From contig CANGHW010000003.1 in assembly GCA_947453695.1 (NCBI GenBank), forward strand, positions 56,935 through 120,934: DNA of 64,000 nucleotides, given 5' to 3'. The first letter of the stretch is position 1. Every line of letters starts with the position of its first letter. The position numbers were made by a program, and so were the translations under genes. This document shows, piece after piece, positions 30,324 to 40,487 of the stretch. The notes beneath the pieces were generated by a model, which was not told the DNA's origin, did no database searches, and was given only the letters and a program-made list of their open reading frames with translations. The DNA comes from Opitutia bacterium. GTDB taxonomy: Bacteria > Verrucomicrobiota > Verrucomicrobiia > Opitutales > Opitutaceae.

Positions 30324-31417
30324 TTCTTCGCAGGCGCAGGCGCGGGGAGCGCGTCATTCGGCTCCGGCCTTGGCTCAGACTCACGTTGGCTCGTGGCCTT
30401 CACCGTCTCGCCATCGGACACGACCTGCACATTGCCATGCCACGCGGTCACGTAAACTTTCGCACCGAGCGCGCCAAAGACCCTGTGTGCACGCGTGCCC
30501 GGCGAGCGGGGATTGGGCGTGTTGGCATTGCCCGGATAATCCGCCAGACACGAGGCGACCACGATCTGGGCCTGCGTCCACTTCGGGAAATTCGTGCCGG
30601 GATTGAAACCGTGGTGCGGCGCGGTGAGCACGGTGGTTTTGAGGCGCTCGGGTGTCACGGTCGCCTTGAGGTGCCCCTCGAAGCCGCCACCGTAGCAATC
30701 GCCCGGAAACAGAAAAACGTTCTTCCCGTGCTGCACGCGCAGGACGATCGAGTTCTGATTAAGCAGACCGTGCTCGGAGATCTTTTTCGGATCGGCCGTC
30801 GTGCCGAGAAACTCCGCCGGCGGCGACAGCACCTCGACCGTCAGCGAGGGATCCCAGTCGAGCACATCGCCCGCCACCACGGCGTGGTAGTTGCCGCCCT
30901 GTTTCTGCGCGGTAGCACGCAGTTCGGCGGACTTGGCCGCAGCGGCCTCGTTGAGTGGGTAAACGCCAACAGTCTGCTGCGCGGTAGTGCGGATCTTGAG
31001 ATAGCCTTCGGTCTGGCCGCGGCCGGTGTAGCCGTTGTCGACAAACGAGCGGACCTTCCAGTTTTCCAACAGCCACGGCGCACCACCGTAGTGGTCGCCA
31101 TGCGGATGGCTCACGGTGATGCCCACGATCTCCGTGAAGCCGCGGGCCTTCAGAAATGGCGAGATCGCGTCGCGGCCCGAGTCGTAGGCGGGCTCGCCGC
31201 CGGTTTTCGCCGCCCGCGTGCCGCCGGTATCGATGAGAAATACTTTACCCGCGGGTGTCTCAACCACGACAGCGAGTCCATGGACGGGAGTATCAAGCCA
31301 CGTGACAGTGAGTTTGCCGGCATCCGCCGCGAAAGCCGCCCCGGCCCACCAAGCCAACAACGCTAGGCGGCGGCAGTGCGCGAGCCCGATTCCGATGCAG
31401 GCGGGGCGCGTCATCAT
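30320..31417 (-). CDS. Exported metallo-beta-lactamase-fold hydrolase (ComEC-C-terminal-like)
   Basis: 365 residues. A signal peptide (LALLAWWAGAAFAA) is followed by a metallo-beta-lactamase fold: VFLIDTGG, then HPHGDHYGG as the metal-binding HxHxDH, then FLFPGDCYGGGFEGH and TAPHHGFNPG. The pattern resembles the free-standing beta-lactamase domain of ComEC-like proteins. Substrate not evident; a phosphodiesterase or nuclease role is possible. The start has two ATGs (31417 and 31414); the first overlaps the stop of the oxidoreductase gene by ATGA, and its own stop overlaps the next gene the same way. A Pro/Ala tail ends the protein. Confidence 0.85.
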   Translation of the reverse strand: MMTRPACIGIGLAHCRRLALLAWWAGAAFAADAGKLTVTWLDTPVHGLAVVVETPAGKVFLIDTGGTRAAKTGGEPAYDSGRDAISPFLKARGFTEIVGITVSHPHGDHYGGAPWLLENWKVRSFVDNGYTGRGQTEGYLKIRTTAQQTVGVYPLNEAAAAKSAELRATAQKQGGNYHAVVAGDVLDWDPSLTVEVLSPPAEFLGTTADPKKISEHGLLNQNSIVLRVQHGKNVFLFPGDCYGGGFEGHLKATVTPERLKTTVLTAPHHGFNPGTNFPKWTQAQIVVASCLADYPGNANTPNPRSPGTRAHRVFGALGAKVYVTAWHGNVQVVSDGETVKATSQRESEPRPEPNDALPAPAPAKK

Positions 31418-32766
31418 ACGACCCAGCCACCGCGGTATTTATCGCGCGTGAGCCATTTCGAGCTGCCGCCGCTCGCGAACTTCTTCTTCACCGGGTCCCA
31501 CTTGGCGTTGGCGCCATAGTGGTAGGCGAAGTTCATCACGTGGCAGGCGACGACGCTGCTCGCGCCGACTTCGACGTCGCAGATCGGGCGCTGGCGGGAC
31601 TTCACGCAGTCGAGGAAGTCCTGGAAGTGGCTCTTGCTGTTGTAGAGCTTCACCTTCGCGTCGGCGAGATACTCGCGCTCGGTGAGCGTGACTTCGCGCT
31701 CCATCGACGTTGTCTTGTCGACCTCCTTGTCCCAGAATTTGTGCACTAGCTTGCCGTCCATGATGAGCTCGAACTTGCCGCGGTTCACGTGGCACTCTCC
31801 CTCGGTGCCGATGAAGGACACGCCCTTGCCCTTCACGTGCGTGAGCACCGTGCCGTCAGCATAGACGAGCTGGGCGCCGCGCTTGGCGGTCTCCCAATTC
31901 TGCGGCGCGCGCACCTCGACGGGGCCGTTGCCATCCATGCCGAGCGCCCACTGCGAAATATCGATATGGTGCGCGCCCCAGTCGGTGATCATGCCACCGC
32001 CAAATTCCCACGTTTTGCGCCAGTTCGGGAAATTGTCGTGCACGCCGCGCGGGCAGAGGAAGGGACTGTAACCCACGAGCGGGCCGGGGCCGCACCAACG
32101 ATCCCAATCGAGTCCAGGCTCAACCGTTTCAACCGGCTCTTTGTAAGGCGTGGCGGGATCGCCAAAGGAAACATTGATCGTGCTCACGCGGCCGAGCACG
32201 CCGTTGCGCACGAGTTCGCACGCGACCCGAAACTCCTTGGACGAACGCTGCTGTGAGCCGACTTGGAACACGCGGTTGGCCTTGCGCACCTCCTTCACGA
32301 GTTCGACGGCTTCATGGACGTTATACGTGAGCGGCTTCTCGCAGTAGACATCCTTGCCCGCGCGCACGGCGGCGATGGCGATGTAAGCGTGCCAGTGGTC
32401 GGGCGTCGCAATGACGATGATGTCGATATCCTTGCGAGCAATGACCTCGCGGAAATCGGTGTAGGCGATGCACCCCTTGTAAGTCTCACCGGCCTTTTTC
32501 GAATAAGCCTCGTCGACACGCTTCTTCGCGGCCTCGCGGCGCGTGGTGTCGACGTCGCACACGGCCACCACCTCGACGTCGTCGCGGTTGATGTAGCTGC
32601 CGAGGTGGCCCTTCATCTGTTTGCCCATGCCGATGCAGCCGATGGTGAGGCGTTTGCTGGGTGCGGTCTCAGCCGACCAGACGCGGCTGGGCAGAATAAA
32701 CGGCGCGGCGGCAAACAGCGCGGTGCTTTGGAGGAAACGGCGGCGGGATAGGGTAACGGGGGGCAT
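31414..32766 (-). CDS. Tat-exported Gfo/Idh/MocA-family oxidoreductase
   Basis: 450 residues. Twin-arginine signal (LSRRRFLQSTALFAAAP) shows export in folded state with cofactor. NAD(P)-binding Rossmann start IGCIGMGKQMKGHLG, then the family motif EKPLT in VYCEKPLTYNVHEA, and the C-terminal alpha/beta domain containing GGGMITDWGAHHIDIS. Secreted Gfo/Idh proteins are numerous in Verrucomicrobia and Planctomycetes and act on sugars or sugar derivatives, some with glycoside-cleaving chemistry. It follows a TonB receptor by 74 bp and is coupled by overlaps to two genes after it. Confidence 0.95.
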   Translation of the reverse strand: MPPVTLSRRRFLQSTALFAAAPFILPSRVWSAETAPSKRLTIGCIGMGKQMKGHLGSYINRDDVEVVAVCDVDTTRREAAKKRVDEAYSKKAGETYKGCIAYTDFREVIARKDIDIIVIATPDHWHAYIAIAAVRAGKDVYCEKPLTYNVHEAVELVKEVRKANRVFQVGSQQRSSKEFRVACELVRNGVLGRVSTINVSFGDPATPYKEPVETVEPGLDWDRWCGPGPLVGYSPFLCPRGVHDNFPNWRKTWEFGGGMITDWGAHHIDISQWALGMDGNGPVEVRAPQNWETAKRGAQLVYADGTVLTHVKGKGVSFIGTEGECHVNRGKFELIMDGKLVHKFWDKEVDKTTSMEREVTLTEREYLADAKVKLYNSKSHFQDFLDCVKSRQRPICDVEVGASSVVACHVMNFAYHYGANAKWDPVKKKFASGGSSKWLTRDKYRGGWVV

Positions 32767-32840
32767 GGCGAAAGGCTGCAGAGCCCAGACGCGTTTGGGA
32801 AGCCCGCGTTACCACCGGGCCCCAAGGTGTTCACCCGAAA

Positions 32841-35800
32841 TCAAAAGGAGCCGCGCACGCCGAAGGACCAGAGCGAATCGTAGTAGGTGCGTTGCCGGAA
32901 GCGGGCGATCTCCGGCGTAGCGGGGCCATAGATCTTGGTGTCGTTGGGCGTATCACTCACGTTGCGCAGTGCGAAGAAGAGGCTCGTCCGCTTGGTCAGG
33001 TTGTAGTCGCCCTGGACGTCGATGAAGAGAAGCTTCGAGGTCCAGTTGAAGGTGCCGGCTTGAATGCTCCGGCCGGTGAGCGGATCGCCCCGGCTGAGTC
33101 CGCGGTAGTTCCAATTTGCCCGCACATTGAATTTCTCACGGGTGACGCTAGCGCCCCAGTTGAAACTGCGCGGCACATAGCCGGAGAAATTGGCGTTGTC
33201 ATCCCCCGACGCGCGCAGCGCGGTGGCATTGGCAAACACCTGCACCCCGCGCGCCCAGTGCGGGAGAAATTTGAGCACCTGCTTGTAGTCAAACTCGCAG
33301 CCGGTCATCCGCACTTTCCCGGGTAAGTTATACTGGGTCGAGACGTTGAAGCGGCCGTAGGCGACCGGATCGATGTCGTAAAGCGAGAGGAACTCGGGCG
33401 TGGCGCCAAAAGTGGTCGAGCCGAAGAAGTTTTTGAAATCGCGACGGAAGGCCCCGACCGAGATCTGGCCGACGCCTTCGAAGTAATACTCCAGCCGCAC
33501 CTTCGTCGTATTGGCGCTCCACGCTTTGATGCCGGCGTTGTTGACGGCGATGGTCGCGGTCGACGGCGCGGTCTCGGGATCGGGCAGTGTAACGCCGTTC
33601 ACATACTGCGCGAAGTTGGGGCGACCCACCGAGGTGTAAGCGGCAGCCCGGGCGATGAGATTTTCGCGGACATTGTAGCTCGCATTGAGACTGGGAAAGA
33701 GCCGGAGGTATTCCTTCTGGGCGCGCGCGCCGCGTTCGATGAAGGTGAGCTGGGAGTAGGCAAGGCCGGCGTTGGTGGGCACGACGAGCAACGGCGCGCC
33801 GTTGGCCGCACGCAGGATCTGGCCGCTCGCGTTGCGCTGGTAAGCGCCGGTGGGATCCGTCAGCGGGCCCTCTCCTTCAACGTTGGTCTGCTCGGCGCGC
33901 AACCCGCCCACCAGCTTCAACCGGCGATCGAGGAGCGCGACGTCTCCACGGAGGTAGGCGGATGTGATGGTCTCAGTGGCGAGTTTCGAACCGGTGACCT
34001 GTGAGCGGTAGAGGGCATTTTGGTCCGTGGTCACCTTGGCGGGATTGTCGCGGTAGTAATTATAGGCCTCCTGCGTGCTGACGTATTGGATTGAAGGAAA
34101 ACCGAACGGGGCGGTGCGCTGCGAAAACACTTCGTCGAGGAGCGCGGCCGAGTTTTCGCGGGCCAGGGTGTAGGAGGGCGTGGTCGCACGGTTGTCGCGG
34201 ATGGACTGGCGCACGTCGACGCCGCCTTTGATCACCAGAGGCGTGCCGCCGAAGTTGAGACCGCGCGTGAGATTGCCGTAGGCGCTGCGCTTCACGTCCT
34301 GGGTCCGACTGGAGGTGCCGTTGCCGGTCGAGAGCACGTAACTGTTGAGGTTGTAGGGATCGACCACAGCCCCGGTGGTGCCATCACGCACCATGATGCG
34401 GCCGGGCCGGAGATAAAATATATCGTCGAAGTCGATCGTCACATTCTGACGGATCGACGTGACGTTGTTCATGTAGCCCTTGTCGATGCTGCGAAAGGTC
34501 AGCTCCTCGTGGGACAGTGCCGCACCGCCCTCCCAGCGCCAAATCGGCCCGTTGTGCCGGTAGGTGAGCATCGGCATATACTTCAGGCGCGAGTGGTGCC
34601 GCGACTGCGAGGCCTGGCGAATCTCGCCGCGGCCGGTCTGGCCGTGGGTAAATGTCGTCGCGAACGCCGTCGGGTCCACGCGCTGCACGAGAAAGGTGAC
34701 GTTGCGCTGGTTAAGCGGCGAATCGTAGAGCGCGTATTCGAGTGCGAACGAGATCCGGTCCGCTGCCGAAAACTTGTAGTCAATGGTCGCGCCGAGCGAG
34801 CGGCGCTGCGTGTGCTTGCCGCCGTCCTCGACGACGTAGTCCGTGAGGTAGGGTTTGTCCGGCGTGGTGTCGGGATACTGTGTCGTTGTCGTCGCGGCGG
34901 TGATTCCATTCGTGGCGGAGCCGGCGCCGCGCCACGTGTTGGCCGAACGCTCCTCTTCGGTATATTGCTTCGTATCGGCGCCGGTGAGCGTGAAACCGAA
35001 GCGGTCGTTGACCGGCTTAATGTAGGAGAAATCGAAACCGGGATGCACCTTGCGCGTTTTCACCCAACGTGGTCCGGGCGTCTTCGCGAACGGATCTTTC
35101 TCATTGTCGCGCATCATGAAAAACACGCTGTAGCTCGCCCGCGGCCGGGCGTAGTCAAACGCGCTGCGCGGCACCATGTTCACCGAACCGGCGAGCGCCG
35201 AGCCCGGCGATTCGGGCGTGGGCGAATGGATCACCTCGATGCGCGACATGTTGTTCATCGAGATGGTGTGGAAATCGACATTCCGCGTGGTGCCGCCACC
35301 CGAGACGGTCGACAGATCGAAGCCACCGATCGTGATCGGCACGTATTCCGGCGGCACACCGCCCATTGAGATCGAGCGCGCCGCGCCGCCAATGAAATCA
35401 ATCGTGACCCCGGGGAGGAACTTCAGGAAATCGCCGACGTTGTTCTCCAGGACCGCGCCGAATTCGTCCGCCGAGAGGACGTTGACCATATTCGAGGCGA
35501 AGCGCTGCTCGTTGATCGCAATGGCTGCACCGTCCATCTGCTTCGCGGATGCGACGACGAAGTCGGCGAGTTTCACAGTATCACCGGTTGCCGAAGGCCC
35601 CATCATCTGCCCCTCACCGCCGAGACGAAAATCGCGCTGCAGCGCGGTGTCGGGAGCCACCGTGAGCATCTCGGTGAATTGGTCGAGTCCCGTATAGAAC
35701 ACGCGAATCCGCACGGCGCCCACCGGCACCTCCGCGAGCCGAAAGCCTCCGCCGGCATCGGTCAGGACCTCGATCGCCGTGCCCTCCACCGTGACGCGCG

Positions 35801-35942
35801 CCTTGTCGAGATATTCGCCCGTGCGCAGGTTGAGCACGCGACCCGTGATCGAGCCGGTCCGAGCCGGAGCTTCCGCGGCGACGAGCGGCCAGAGCCCCAG
35901 CAATAGACAGCACAATAGAGAGCGAATGCGGTTTCGTTTCAT
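32841..35942 (-). CDS. TonB-dependent receptor with N-terminal carboxypeptidase-regulatory-like domain (1033 aa)
   Basis: Signal peptide (LLCCLLLGLWPLVAAEA) then a carboxypeptidase-regulatory-like beta-sandwich (GSITGRVLNLRTGEYL to about residue 105), as in SusC-like and other glycan receptors. A plug domain follows with LKFLPGVTIDFIGG and RIEVIHSPTPESPGSALAG, and then a 22-strand-type barrel ending in SFGVRGSF with a proper aromatic C-terminus. Its probable task is import of glycan or glycopeptide fragments. The oxidoreductase trio lies 74 bp after it on the same strand and may form one operon with it. No SusD gene is next to it. Confidence 0.95.
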   Translation of the reverse strand: MKRNRIRSLLCCLLLGLWPLVAAEAPARTGSITGRVLNLRTGEYLDKARVTVEGTAIEVLTDAGGGFRLAEVPVGAVRIRVFYTGLDQFTEMLTVAPDTALQRDFRLGGEGQMMGPSATGDTVKLADFVVASAKQMDGAAIAINEQRFASNMVNVLSADEFGAVLENNVGDFLKFLPGVTIDFIGGAARSISMGGVPPEYVPITIGGFDLSTVSGGGTTRNVDFHTISMNNMSRIEVIHSPTPESPGSALAGSVNMVPRSAFDYARPRASYSVFFMMRDNEKDPFAKTPGPRWVKTRKVHPGFDFSYIKPVNDRFGFTLTGADTKQYTEEERSANTWRGAGSATNGITAATTTTQYPDTTPDKPYLTDYVVEDGGKHTQRRSLGATIDYKFSAADRISFALEYALYDSPLNQRNVTFLVQRVDPTAFATTFTHGQTGRGEIRQASQSRHHSRLKYMPMLTYRHNGPIWRWEGGAALSHEELTFRSIDKGYMNNVTSIRQNVTIDFDDIFYLRPGRIMVRDGTTGAVVDPYNLNSYVLSTGNGTSSRTQDVKRSAYGNLTRGLNFGGTPLVIKGGVDVRQSIRDNRATTPSYTLARENSAALLDEVFSQRTAPFGFPSIQYVSTQEAYNYYRDNPAKVTTDQNALYRSQVTGSKLATETITSAYLRGDVALLDRRLKLVGGLRAEQTNVEGEGPLTDPTGAYQRNASGQILRAANGAPLLVVPTNAGLAYSQLTFIERGARAQKEYLRLFPSLNASYNVRENLIARAAAYTSVGRPNFAQYVNGVTLPDPETAPSTATIAVNNAGIKAWSANTTKVRLEYYFEGVGQISVGAFRRDFKNFFGSTTFGATPEFLSLYDIDPVAYGRFNVSTQYNLPGKVRMTGCEFDYKQVLKFLPHWARGVQVFANATALRASGDDNANFSGYVPRSFNWGASVTREKFNVRANWNYRGLSRGDPLTGRSIQAGTFNWTSKLLFIDVQGDYNLTKRTSLFFALRNVSDTPNDTKIYGPATPEIARFRQRTYYDSLWSFGVRGSF

Positions 35943-36133
35943 GACGAGGCAAGGAATGGTGAAGCGGGCAAGGACGAGACTGCGCCGATGCGCCGGACGG
36001 ATGCAGGGAGAGTCAAGGAGGCGCCATCTTGGAACTAGTCAGTTACAAAGCAACGGCTGCTCCGTTACATCGCGGCGACAACCGGCGCTGTATGCTCCAA
36101 CCGTGGAATAACCGGCCTGCCACGTCTTTTGAT

Positions 36134-38035
36134 CTATTTTGCAACCGCTGCTGTCGCCGGTAGTCCAGCGCGGTAATTGCCGACGGCCTCGCTCGTGCGG
36201 AGGGCCCGCGTGTAGACGCGCAACGCGCGGATCGAGGGCGCGATCTGCAGAGTCGGCGCGCCGTTGGCCGAACGGAGCGTGGGACTGAAGCGCCCCCAGC
36301 CGAACTGCCGCTCGGCACCGCCGTCGTGGAGCACGCCGTCGACGACGAACGTGATGATCTTCGGACCGCCGTCGACGGTGATAACCACGTGGTGCGTCTT
36401 CCCCGCGGCGAGCGCGCCGCGGTCGCACTCCCACGCGCTTTCTTCGCGACCGTCGTTCAGCACGAGGCGCAGTGTGCCGGCGGCGGTCGTGACGACGTGG
36501 AGGCCCCGGCCGGTCGCGGTGCGGTTATCAAGGAGGATTTGGCCGGGCGTGAGAGCGTCGAGCTGGACAGTGAAATCGAGGCTGAAGCCGGCGCGCATGT
36601 CGCGATCGCCGTGATCCGGCCGACGGGTGTCGCGGGTATGCAGCGCCGGCAGCGCGGGCATCGGCACCTCCGGCTTGAGGGCGGCCTTCGTGACAAGATT
36701 TAGCGCGCGCTGGGCGGTCGCGACCGAGCGATTGTCGAATTGATTAAATAAGCCGTCCACGAGCGCGGCGGGTAACTCGTGCACGCGACCGATGTTTTTC
36801 TGGGTTTCGGTGAGGAAGAATTTCCCGCCCTGCTCGACGAGATCGGGATAGCTCATGCGGATGAACGGATCGTCGTCGTAGAGGGCGATCTCGGGCTGCG
36901 ACCAGTGGATCACTTTGCCGCCGGGGCCGTCGCTCTCGACGCCAGCAATGAGCCAGGCGGGATTGCGGTCATCGTAGGGGTTGCCCGAGCGCCCCGTGGT
37001 ATCGGCCTGCATCTGCGCAATGACGGCGCCGCCGTGGTTGTGAAACCAGTAGAGGAATTTTCCGTTGCCCGTCTTCCAGACGAAGTTGGCGGCGCGCGGG
37101 TGCTTGATCCGCGGACCGCCCGGTGAGTAGGCCGCATAAGCGGGAGCTGTCCACGTGTGGCCGCCATCGCGGCTGTAGGCGCAGGCCGGCCAGCCGTCGA
37201 CCGTGCGATAGACGCAATAGAGCGAGCCGTCCGAGAGTGCGACGACGCTCTGTTCCTCGGCCACGCGGCCGCCGCCGGTCGGTGTGCGCAGGCCGACGTC
37301 GCCGTCGGGCAGAGTTTCGAAAGCGATCTTGGCGGGATCGCGCTCGGTGAGGATATTGCGACTCCGCCAGAACGCGCCCTCGGACTGCGCGAAGAACCCG
37401 TTGCCCATTGCACCGACCTTGTGGATCACGCCGAGTGCGGCATCCGGGAGGAGCAGCGGACGGCCGACATTCCAGAAAAAGCGCAGGCTGCCGCCGTAGA
37501 TATTGGCGCGATCGGTCGCGAATTCGCGGATTGGGACCTCATAGCGCTGCGACGACCACGAGCGGCCGTGATCGTCGGAGAATTTGAAGACATAATGACC
37601 AAGCGAGTCGACGCGCTTGTAGGCACCCTTGTCCTCGCGCTTCACCTCGGGGACGCGGTCGGTGTTGTGATTGTAGAACGCGTAGACGCGGCCGCCGGGG
37701 ATCTTGAGCAGGACCACATAAGAGGCCTCAGGGCCGTTGGCCGGCTCGATGTCCACGGCGGGCGCCCAGGTGCGCCCCTGATCCTGGCTGCGCATCGACA
37801 CGACGTGCTGACCGGTGGCGCCTTCAACGCCCGTGCCGGTCGTGATTGCGCAGAGCCACGCGCCGTCGTCGGTTTGCACAATGTAGGGCTGGTCTGCGTA
37901 GCCCTCGCTGGGGATGGGCCAGCCGTTGGCGAGATGGCGCGGATCGGGAATAGCCGGGACCGCCGCGGGGGCTGTGGCGCCGAGTGCGGCGACCGCGAGA
38001 CCGGGCAAAAGACAGAGTAGAGGAAGCAATTTCAT
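36134..38035 (-). CDS. BNR-repeat / LamG-like secreted protein (sialidase-like), 633 aa
   Basis: Start moved to the ATG at 38035, which begins the signal peptide (MKLLPLLCLLPGLAVAALG). The N-terminal 450 residues form a BNR-type propeller: Asp boxes SQDQGRTWAP, SDDHGRSWSS and SRDGGHTWTA are clear. The last ~170 residues (from GFSLDFTVQL) look like a LamG/concanavalin-type binding domain. Related BNR_4-type proteins occur in glycan-degrading loci. Catalytic sialidase arginines were not identified, so it may be an inactive binder or a different hydrolase or lyase. It follows the heparinase-like gene with 13 bp between. Confidence 0.85.
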   Translation of the reverse strand: MKLLPLLCLLPGLAVAALGATAPAAVPAIPDPRHLANGWPIPSEGYADQPYIVQTDDGAWLCAITTGTGVEGATGQHVVSMRSQDQGRTWAPAVDIEPANGPEASYVVLLKIPGGRVYAFYNHNTDRVPEVKREDKGAYKRVDSLGHYVFKFSDDHGRSWSSQRYEVPIREFATDRANIYGGSLRFFWNVGRPLLLPDAALGVIHKVGAMGNGFFAQSEGAFWRSRNILTERDPAKIAFETLPDGDVGLRTPTGGGRVAEEQSVVALSDGSLYCVYRTVDGWPACAYSRDGGHTWTAPAYAAYSPGGPRIKHPRAANFVWKTGNGKFLYWFHNHGGAVIAQMQADTTGRSGNPYDDRNPAWLIAGVESDGPGGKVIHWSQPEIALYDDDPFIRMSYPDLVEQGGKFFLTETQKNIGRVHELPAALVDGLFNQFDNRSVATAQRALNLVTKAALKPEVPMPALPALHTRDTRRPDHGDRDMRAGFSLDFTVQLDALTPGQILLDNRTATGRGLHVVTTAAGTLRLVLNDGREESAWECDRGALAAGKTHHVVITVDGGPKIITFVVDGVLHDGGAERQFGWGRFSPTLRSANGAPTLQIAPSIRALRVYTRALRTSEAVGNYRAGLPATAAVAK

Positions 38036-38048
38036 TAGAGGAGGCGCA

Positions 38049-40391
38049 TCAACGGGCGAAGACAGACACCGGCTCCCCGCCACCAGGAATCGGGAAACGC
38101 AGCGCGTGCCGCTTGCCCTCGATCGTCACTTCGATCGTAACCCCCTGCGCATCGTCGGTGCGGCGCGCCTCCCACGTGGGCGCGGAGCCGGCGCGAGCAG
38201 GCACGAGCACAGTGACCATACCCAACTCGCGGCGGAGCTCAGTCGTGCCGGCTTCGGCGTGCCACTGGTTGGGAAAGTCTTTGGTGGGCTTCGGGACAAA
38301 GCCGTCGGTCTGCGTAAACGCGAGCGGCACCGGCGACAGGTAGCGCACCTCAAGAGTGGCCTTCGGCTGCGTCACGCCGAGACGGGCATTGGCCGCATCG
38401 ATGGTGAAGGCGCCGAGTGCGTGCAGCATGAAGGAAAACTTCGCGGGCTGCGGCGCGGCGAGTTCGTCGTAGAGAACGATGAACGGCGCGGGACCCTTCA
38501 CGAAAACAGCGTGGCGCACAGCCCGCGTGAGCTTGCCGCCGTAAGCGGGCGTGGCGTCGCCCGCCACGTAGTCGTAGGCAGGCGTGAAGCGCTCCTGCAC
38601 GATCTTGCCGGTGGAGGTCACCGAGTGAGGGATCTGCCCCTGGCCGTTGACGAGCACGGCGTTTTGCGCGCGTGTGCTGTGGACCCAGTCGTAGTGGAAC
38701 TTGCTGCCGTGAAGATCTCGGTAGGTGCACGCGACGAGGAGCGCTTCGCCATAAGCGTTGAGGAGAAAACCGTTTTGCGCGTTGTGTCCGTGGCTCTGGG
38801 TGCCGAACGGACTCGCCTTGAGCGCGAAGTGCACGTCGTCGCGGCTGTCGAGGAGCGTCGTGTGCAGACTCGCGATGCCGATGCCGTGAAACACCTTCGA
38901 CTGCGGGATGTCGGTGGGCGGTTTGGCCGCGGGGAGCGGCGGGAGATTGGCGCGGTAGAGGAAGCCGAGCACGCCACCGTTTTCCTTCATGCCGCCGGCC
39001 TGCGTCCACCAACGCCAGTGGCCCGCATTGCCGCCGTCGCCACTCGTGCTCCGCGCGCGGAGGTGATACTCCATGAAGCTCGGCGGCGTGAGGCGGTTGA
39101 ACGAGAGATCGCCGAAGCCGGCGTTGGGTGAGTTCGGCGGCGAGAGATACATCGGGTAGTCGCCGACTTGGGCGAAGAACGGTTTTTTGAGGCCGTCGAG
39201 GTCGAGCGCAGACTTCGCGACCTGCAGCCACCAGACGGCTTTCGACTGATAACCGCTCCAGTAACTCACGCCCTCGTGCCAGCCGCCGTCGTCGTCGGAC
39301 CAAACGGGATAGCAGGAGAAGAATTTGTTCACCGCATAATCGAGCCACTGCGGCGCCTCGGGAATCTCGTCGAGCCACGCGATGCCAGCCTCGGAGATCT
39401 TGTGCCACACGCGGTTGCCGTGGCTGTTGAAGGGACGCTGGAGATGGCCGACGCCTTTTTGCACCTCTCCGCTGTTCCACGCCTCGATCACGCGGGCGCG
39501 AAATGTCGCCTGAATCTTCGCCCGCTCCGCGGGCGTAAACATGTCCCACGCCCAGTCGTAGGCGCGGGCGGGACGGTAGAGCAGCGGTTTGCCGGCCTCG
39601 CAGTTGAGTGTGAAGTTCGTCGTGCCCTTCGGGTCCCACGACGCGAGGTGCAGCACCCAACGGCGCGCGGCCTCGCCGTAGGTTTTGTCGCCGGTGAGGA
39701 GATAGACGAAGGCGATGATCTCAGCCTCCTCGCAGGCTTTTTCCGTCTGCACGCGGTTTGGCCACCAGTATTTGATCAGCTCGGCATTGTTCTTGTCGCG
39801 TGCGGAGCCCAGGTGCTCGGGCTCGGGTGTGGGGCCGGCCTTGATGGCGGCATCGGCGGCTTTCTTGAGCGCGGCGAAATCCTTCGCCGACGTCGTGCGA
39901 GCGAGTTCGCGGAGACGCGGGACATCGTCGGGGCGGAGGAAGAGTCGCGGGTGGCCCGCCGGGACTTTCGCCTTCTGCTGGGCGAGCGTGGGCATGGGCA
40001 GGACCGCGGCATTCGCGGGCACCTCGACGCGGCGAGCGATGCTCCACTCGGAGGCGGCGCCCGTCTTATCGGCCATCCGGTAGCGCCAGAAATACGTGCC
40101 GAGCGCGACGGCCCGGTCGTGCGTGTAAGTCGGCCACGCGACGCCTTCGACGGTCGTGGTGTCCGCGGCGGGAAACTCACGGCTCGTCGACCACTGGACG
40201 GCGTAGGTCGCGGCGGCGGCGGGCGCGATCCACGAAAACGTCGGCGGATTGAGCGGCACGCTTGCTCCGTCGGCCGGGCGGTAGCCCCACTCGTCGGGCT
40301 TGGCGGGACGTTGGTCGAGCGGAAGGGCGGCGACAAGCCGGGCCGCTGCGAGCGCGCAGCAGGCACCGAGCAACAGACGGGGCAGTTTCAT
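38049..40391 (-). CDS. DUF4962 / heparinase II/III-like protein, exported (780 aa)
   Basis: Signal peptide (LLLGACCALAAARLVAALP) followed by a fibronectin-like DUF4962 part (about 30-130: PPTFSWIAP, TYFWRYRMADKTG), an alpha/alpha-toroid (about 150-480, GHPRLFLRPDDVPRLRELA, RAYDWAWDMF, FNSHGNRVWHK), and a C-terminal beta-sandwich starting near SHGHNAQNGFLLNAYG, the heparinase II/III pattern. Such enzymes are polysaccharide lyases acting on uronic-acid-containing glycans. The exact glycan cannot be given. The gene heads the two-gene unit with the BNR/LamG protein. Confidence 0.9.
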   Translation of the reverse strand: MKLPRLLLGACCALAAARLVAALPLDQRPAKPDEWGYRPADGASVPLNPPTFSWIAPAAAATYAVQWSTSREFPAADTTTVEGVAWPTYTHDRAVALGTYFWRYRMADKTGAASEWSIARRVEVPANAAVLPMPTLAQQKAKVPAGHPRLFLRPDDVPRLRELARTTSAKDFAALKKAADAAIKAGPTPEPEHLGSARDKNNAELIKYWWPNRVQTEKACEEAEIIAFVYLLTGDKTYGEAARRWVLHLASWDPKGTTNFTLNCEAGKPLLYRPARAYDWAWDMFTPAERAKIQATFRARVIEAWNSGEVQKGVGHLQRPFNSHGNRVWHKISEAGIAWLDEIPEAPQWLDYAVNKFFSCYPVWSDDDGGWHEGVSYWSGYQSKAVWWLQVAKSALDLDGLKKPFFAQVGDYPMYLSPPNSPNAGFGDLSFNRLTPPSFMEYHLRARSTSGDGGNAGHWRWWTQAGGMKENGGVLGFLYRANLPPLPAAKPPTDIPQSKVFHGIGIASLHTTLLDSRDDVHFALKASPFGTQSHGHNAQNGFLLNAYGEALLVACTYRDLHGSKFHYDWVHSTRAQNAVLVNGQGQIPHSVTSTGKIVQERFTPAYDYVAGDATPAYGGKLTRAVRHAVFVKGPAPFIVLYDELAAPQPAKFSFMLHALGAFTIDAANARLGVTQPKATLEVRYLSPVPLAFTQTDGFVPKPTKDFPNQWHAEAGTTELRRELGMVTVLVPARAGSAPTWEARRTDDAQGVTIEVTIEGKRHALRFPIPGGGEPVSVFAR

Positions 40392-40487
40392 AGGGGAAAG
40401 GGGCAGTTGACTCTGAGGACGATGGAAACGGACTCAGGTTGCGCCCGCCTAAAGTTTACGGGCGGTCAGTAGGAACCCCACCGCGCG

